A DNA stretch of 6,742 nucleotides, from the NCBI GenBank assembly GCA_002413455.1, contig DHXA01000241.1:1-6742 (forward strand), written 5' to 3'. The notes under the pieces were generated by a model, which worked only from the letters and a program-made list of their open reading frames with translations, was not told the DNA's origin and did not search any database. Made by a program: the position numbers and the translations under genes. Positions 4,739 through 6,742 of the stretch are shown piece after piece (position 1 is the first letter of the stretch; every line of letters starts with the position of its first letter). Source of the DNA: Rhodanobacter sp. UBA5168. GTDB lineage: Bacteria; Pseudomonadota; Gammaproteobacteria; Xanthomonadales; Rhodanobacteraceae.

Positions 4739-6742
4739 TGTCAGGCCCTGTCACGGCGCGGCGCTGGCGCATCCTGCGCGCGCTGCTGATCGCCCTGCTG
4801 GCGTTGCTGCTGACTGCGTTCGCGGCTTGCTGGTGGCTGCTCGCCGGCAGCCGCGCCCGGCTCGACGGCACGCGCCAGGCAACCGCGTTGACGGCCCCCG
4901 TAAGCATCGACCGCGACGCACGGGGCACGGTCACCATCGAGGGAAAGAACCGCACCGACCTCAGCTATGCACTGGGCTACGCGCATGCGCAGGAACGCTT
5001 CTTCGAGATGGACCTGATGCGCCGCATGCCGGCTGGCGAGCTGTCCGCACTGGTCGGCCCGGCCGCGCTGAAGGTCGACCTCAACCATCGCCGTCATCGC
5101 TTGCGCGCGGTGGTCGAAGCGGCGTATGCGCAACTGCCGCCGGCGCAGAAACACGAACTCGACCGCTATCGCGACGGCGTCAACGCCGGTCTCGCCGACC
5201 TGCGCGTGCGGCCGTGGGAATACCTGCTGCTGGGCATCCGGCCGCAACCGTGGCGTTCGGAAGATTGCATGCTGGTGATCGCGGCGATGTATCTGGACTT
5301 GAACGGCGATGGCCGCAACGAGCGTGAACTGCACCTGGCGCAGATGCGCGCGACGCTGCCCGGTCCGCTGGTGGATTTCCTGCTTGCGCCCGATCCCGAC
5401 TGGGAAGCTCCGCTGAGCGGACGGCTGTCGCGCTCGCCGGTGATTCCTGCGGCAGACGTGTTCGACCTGCGTCATCGCACGCCGGCCGCATCCTCCACCG
5501 CGCTGGCCGCCGCACTCGCTCCGGCACTCGACGCACCCCGCCCCGGCAGCAACAATTTCGCGATCGGCGGTGCGCTCACCAGCGGCGGTGCGGCGATGCT
5601 CGCCAACGACATGCACCTAGGCCTGCGCGTGCCCAACATCTGGTTTCGCACCCGCCTGCGCTATCCCGACCCGACTGCGCCCAATGGCCAGCGCGACGTC
5701 AACGGCGTCAGCCTGCCCGGCACGCCGGCGATCATCGTCGGCTCCAATGGGCAGATCGCGTGGGGCTTCACCAACAGCTACGGCGACTGGCAGGATTGGG
5801 TGCGCGTGCTGCGCGATCCCGCCGACCCCAAGCGCTACAAGGTGCCGGACGGCTGGGCCGCGATCGAAAGCCACGCCGAACACATCCGCGTCAAGGGCAG
5901 GCCCGATACCATCCTCGAGGTCGAAGACACCCGCTGGGGCCCGATCATGGGCAAGGACGTCGACGGCACGCCGCTGGCGCTGGCATGGATCGCCGGTCGG
6001 CCACGCGGCTACAACCTCGCGCTGATGCAGCTCGAACACGCATCGGATGTTTCCGGCGCCTTGGACCTGGCGCCACAACTCGGCATGCCGCCGCAGAACC
6101 TGCTGGTCGCCGACAGCGCCGGAAGCATCGGCTGGACGCTCGCCGGCAACAGCATTCCGCTGCGCACCGGCATCGACCCGCTGCTGCCATCGGACTGGTC
6201 GCAGCCGGGCAGCGGCTGGCAGGGCTGGGCAGCGCCCGCACAATACCCGCGCATCGAGAACCCGGCGGACGGCCGGTTATGGACGGCGAACAACCGCACC
6301 GTCGACGGTAGCGCGCTGGCCCTGCTCGGCAATGGCGGACACGACCTCGGCGCACGCGCGCAGCAGATCCGCGACGACCTGCGCGCACGCGCCAGCTTCA
6401 CGCCCGGCAACCTGCTCGACATCCAGCTGGACGATCGCGCCCTGCTGCTGACCCGCTGGCAGCAACTGCTGCAGCACACGCTGGCCGACAGCAAAGACCC
6501 CGCGCTGCTGGAGTTGCGCCAGCTCACCCAGCCGTGGCGCGGTCGCGCTGCGATCGACAGCGTCGACTACCGGCTGGTGCGCGCTTTCCGCACACAAGTC
6601 AGCGAAGCGGTACTGGCGCCGTTCGCCGCCACAGTGAAACAGCGCTACAAGGATTTCAGCTGGCCCGGCGAGAACAGTGCGGAGGCGGCGGTGTGGGCGC
6701 TGATCCACACGCAGCCGACGCAGCTGCTCGATCCGAAATATG
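4738..6742 (+). CDS. Penicillin acylase family Ntn hydrolase, membrane-anchored, 3' end cut by window
   Basis: The frame runs open from ATG 4738 to the window edge (668 codons; relatives are usually about 780-850 residues). The precursor belongs to the penicillin acylase family (peptidase family S45), whose members self-cleave and hydrolyse amides such as beta-lactam side chains or acyl-homoserine lactones. Residues 8-14 are basic, and 12-36 form a hydrophobic signal-anchor or signal peptide. The alpha-chain motif G80-YAHAQERFFEMDLMRR (to 96) is typical. An Ala/Pro-rich linker (about 249-269) precedes the autocleavage site G270|S271-N-N-F, making S271 the predicted beta-chain nucleophile. NDMHL places H293 at beta position 23. 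SNGQIAWG (336-343) and TANNR (516-520) follow. N518 and R540 are spaced like Asn241 and Arg263 of E. coli penicillin G acylase. DLNGDGRNERE (187-197) looks like a calcium-binding loop. The start overlaps the previous stop (TGATG) with no ribosome site, suggesting coupling. Substrate is unknown. Confidence 0.93.
   Translation, partial: MSGPVTARRWRILRALLIALLALLLTAFAACWWLLAGSRARLDGTRQATALTAPVSIDRDARGTVTIEGKNRTDLSYALGYAHAQERFFEMDLMRRMPAGELSALVGPAALKVDLNHRRHRLRAVVEAAYAQLPPAQKHELDRYRDGVNAGLADLRVRPWEYLLLGIRPQPWRSEDCMLVIAAMYLDLNGDGRNERELHLAQMRATLPGPLVDFLLAPDPDWEAPLSGRLSRSPVIPAADVFDLRHRTPAASSTALAAALAPALDAPRPGSNNFAIGGALTSGGAAMLANDMHLGLRVPNIWFRTRLRYPDPTAPNGQRDVNGVSLPGTPAIIVGSNGQIAWGFTNSYGDWQDWVRVLRDPADPKRYKVPDGWAAIESHAEHIRVKGRPDTILEVEDTRWGPIMGKDVDGTPLALAWIAGRPRGYNLALMQLEHASDVSGALDLAPQLGMPPQNLLVADSAGSIGWTLAGNSIPLRTGIDPLLPSDWSQPGSGWQGWAAPAQYPRIENPADGRLWTANNRTVDGSALALLGNGGHDLGARAQQIRDDLRARASFTPGNLLDIQLDDRALLLTRWQQLLQHTLADSKDPALLELRQLTQPWRGRAAIDSVDYRLVRAFRTQVSEAVLAPFAATVKQRYKDFSWPGENSAEAAVWALIHTQPTQLLDPKY

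Noticed and set aside
4738..6388. Open frames on either strand within the acylase, including 4741-5616 and 5617-6243 on the minus strand
   Set aside because: They are Arg/Ala/Pro-rich shadows of a continuous plus-strand acylase frame that carries all family motifs.

Overview
The window is very GC-rich, densely coding bacterial DNA. Third-codon positions are almost all G or C, there are several secreted or membrane-anchored proteins, and intergenic gaps are short. The gene types and protein wording fit a gammaproteobacterium of the Xanthomonadales (Rhodanobacter/Dyella-like). That placement is an inference from composition and remembered homologues; there is no rRNA or other phylogenetic marker here.

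Layout, left to right. (1) Positions 117-2932, plus strand: a tight two-gene operon encoding a pair of secreted M16-family (pitrilysin/insulinase-like) metallopeptidase subunits. The first carries the zinc site HxxEH and the second has lost it but keeps the Arg/Tyr substrate-binding region. This is the split arrangement of bacterial M16B heterodimers. (2) Positions 2933-3039: a short convergent gap holding a very strong hairpin just after the M16 stop codon. (3) Positions 3040-3800, minus strand: two overlapping Nudix hydrolase genes. The upstream one (3312-3800) is a complete MTH1-like protein, likely a nucleotide-pool sanitising diphosphatase. The downstream one (3040-3333) keeps the Nudix box but appears to lack the middle-to-late part of the fold. 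(4) Positions 3801-3919: a 119-bp divergent intergenic region with an inverted repeat and only weak promoter candidates. (5) Positions 3920-6742, plus strand: a phosphodiester glycosidase-family (DUF2233/NAGPA) exported protein, whose stop codon overlaps the start of a membrane-anchored penicillin acylase-family Ntn hydrolase (TGATG). The acylase runs off the right edge.

Functionally the window is mostly cell-envelope or periplasmic hydrolases plus intracellular nucleotide housekeeping. No tRNA, rRNA, mobile element, CRISPR or phage signal was seen, and no stretch over 300 bp lacks a gene. No wholly new system is evident. The items most worth a second look are the coupled glycosidase-acylase pair, the internally shortened Nudix gene and the hairpin after the M16 operon.
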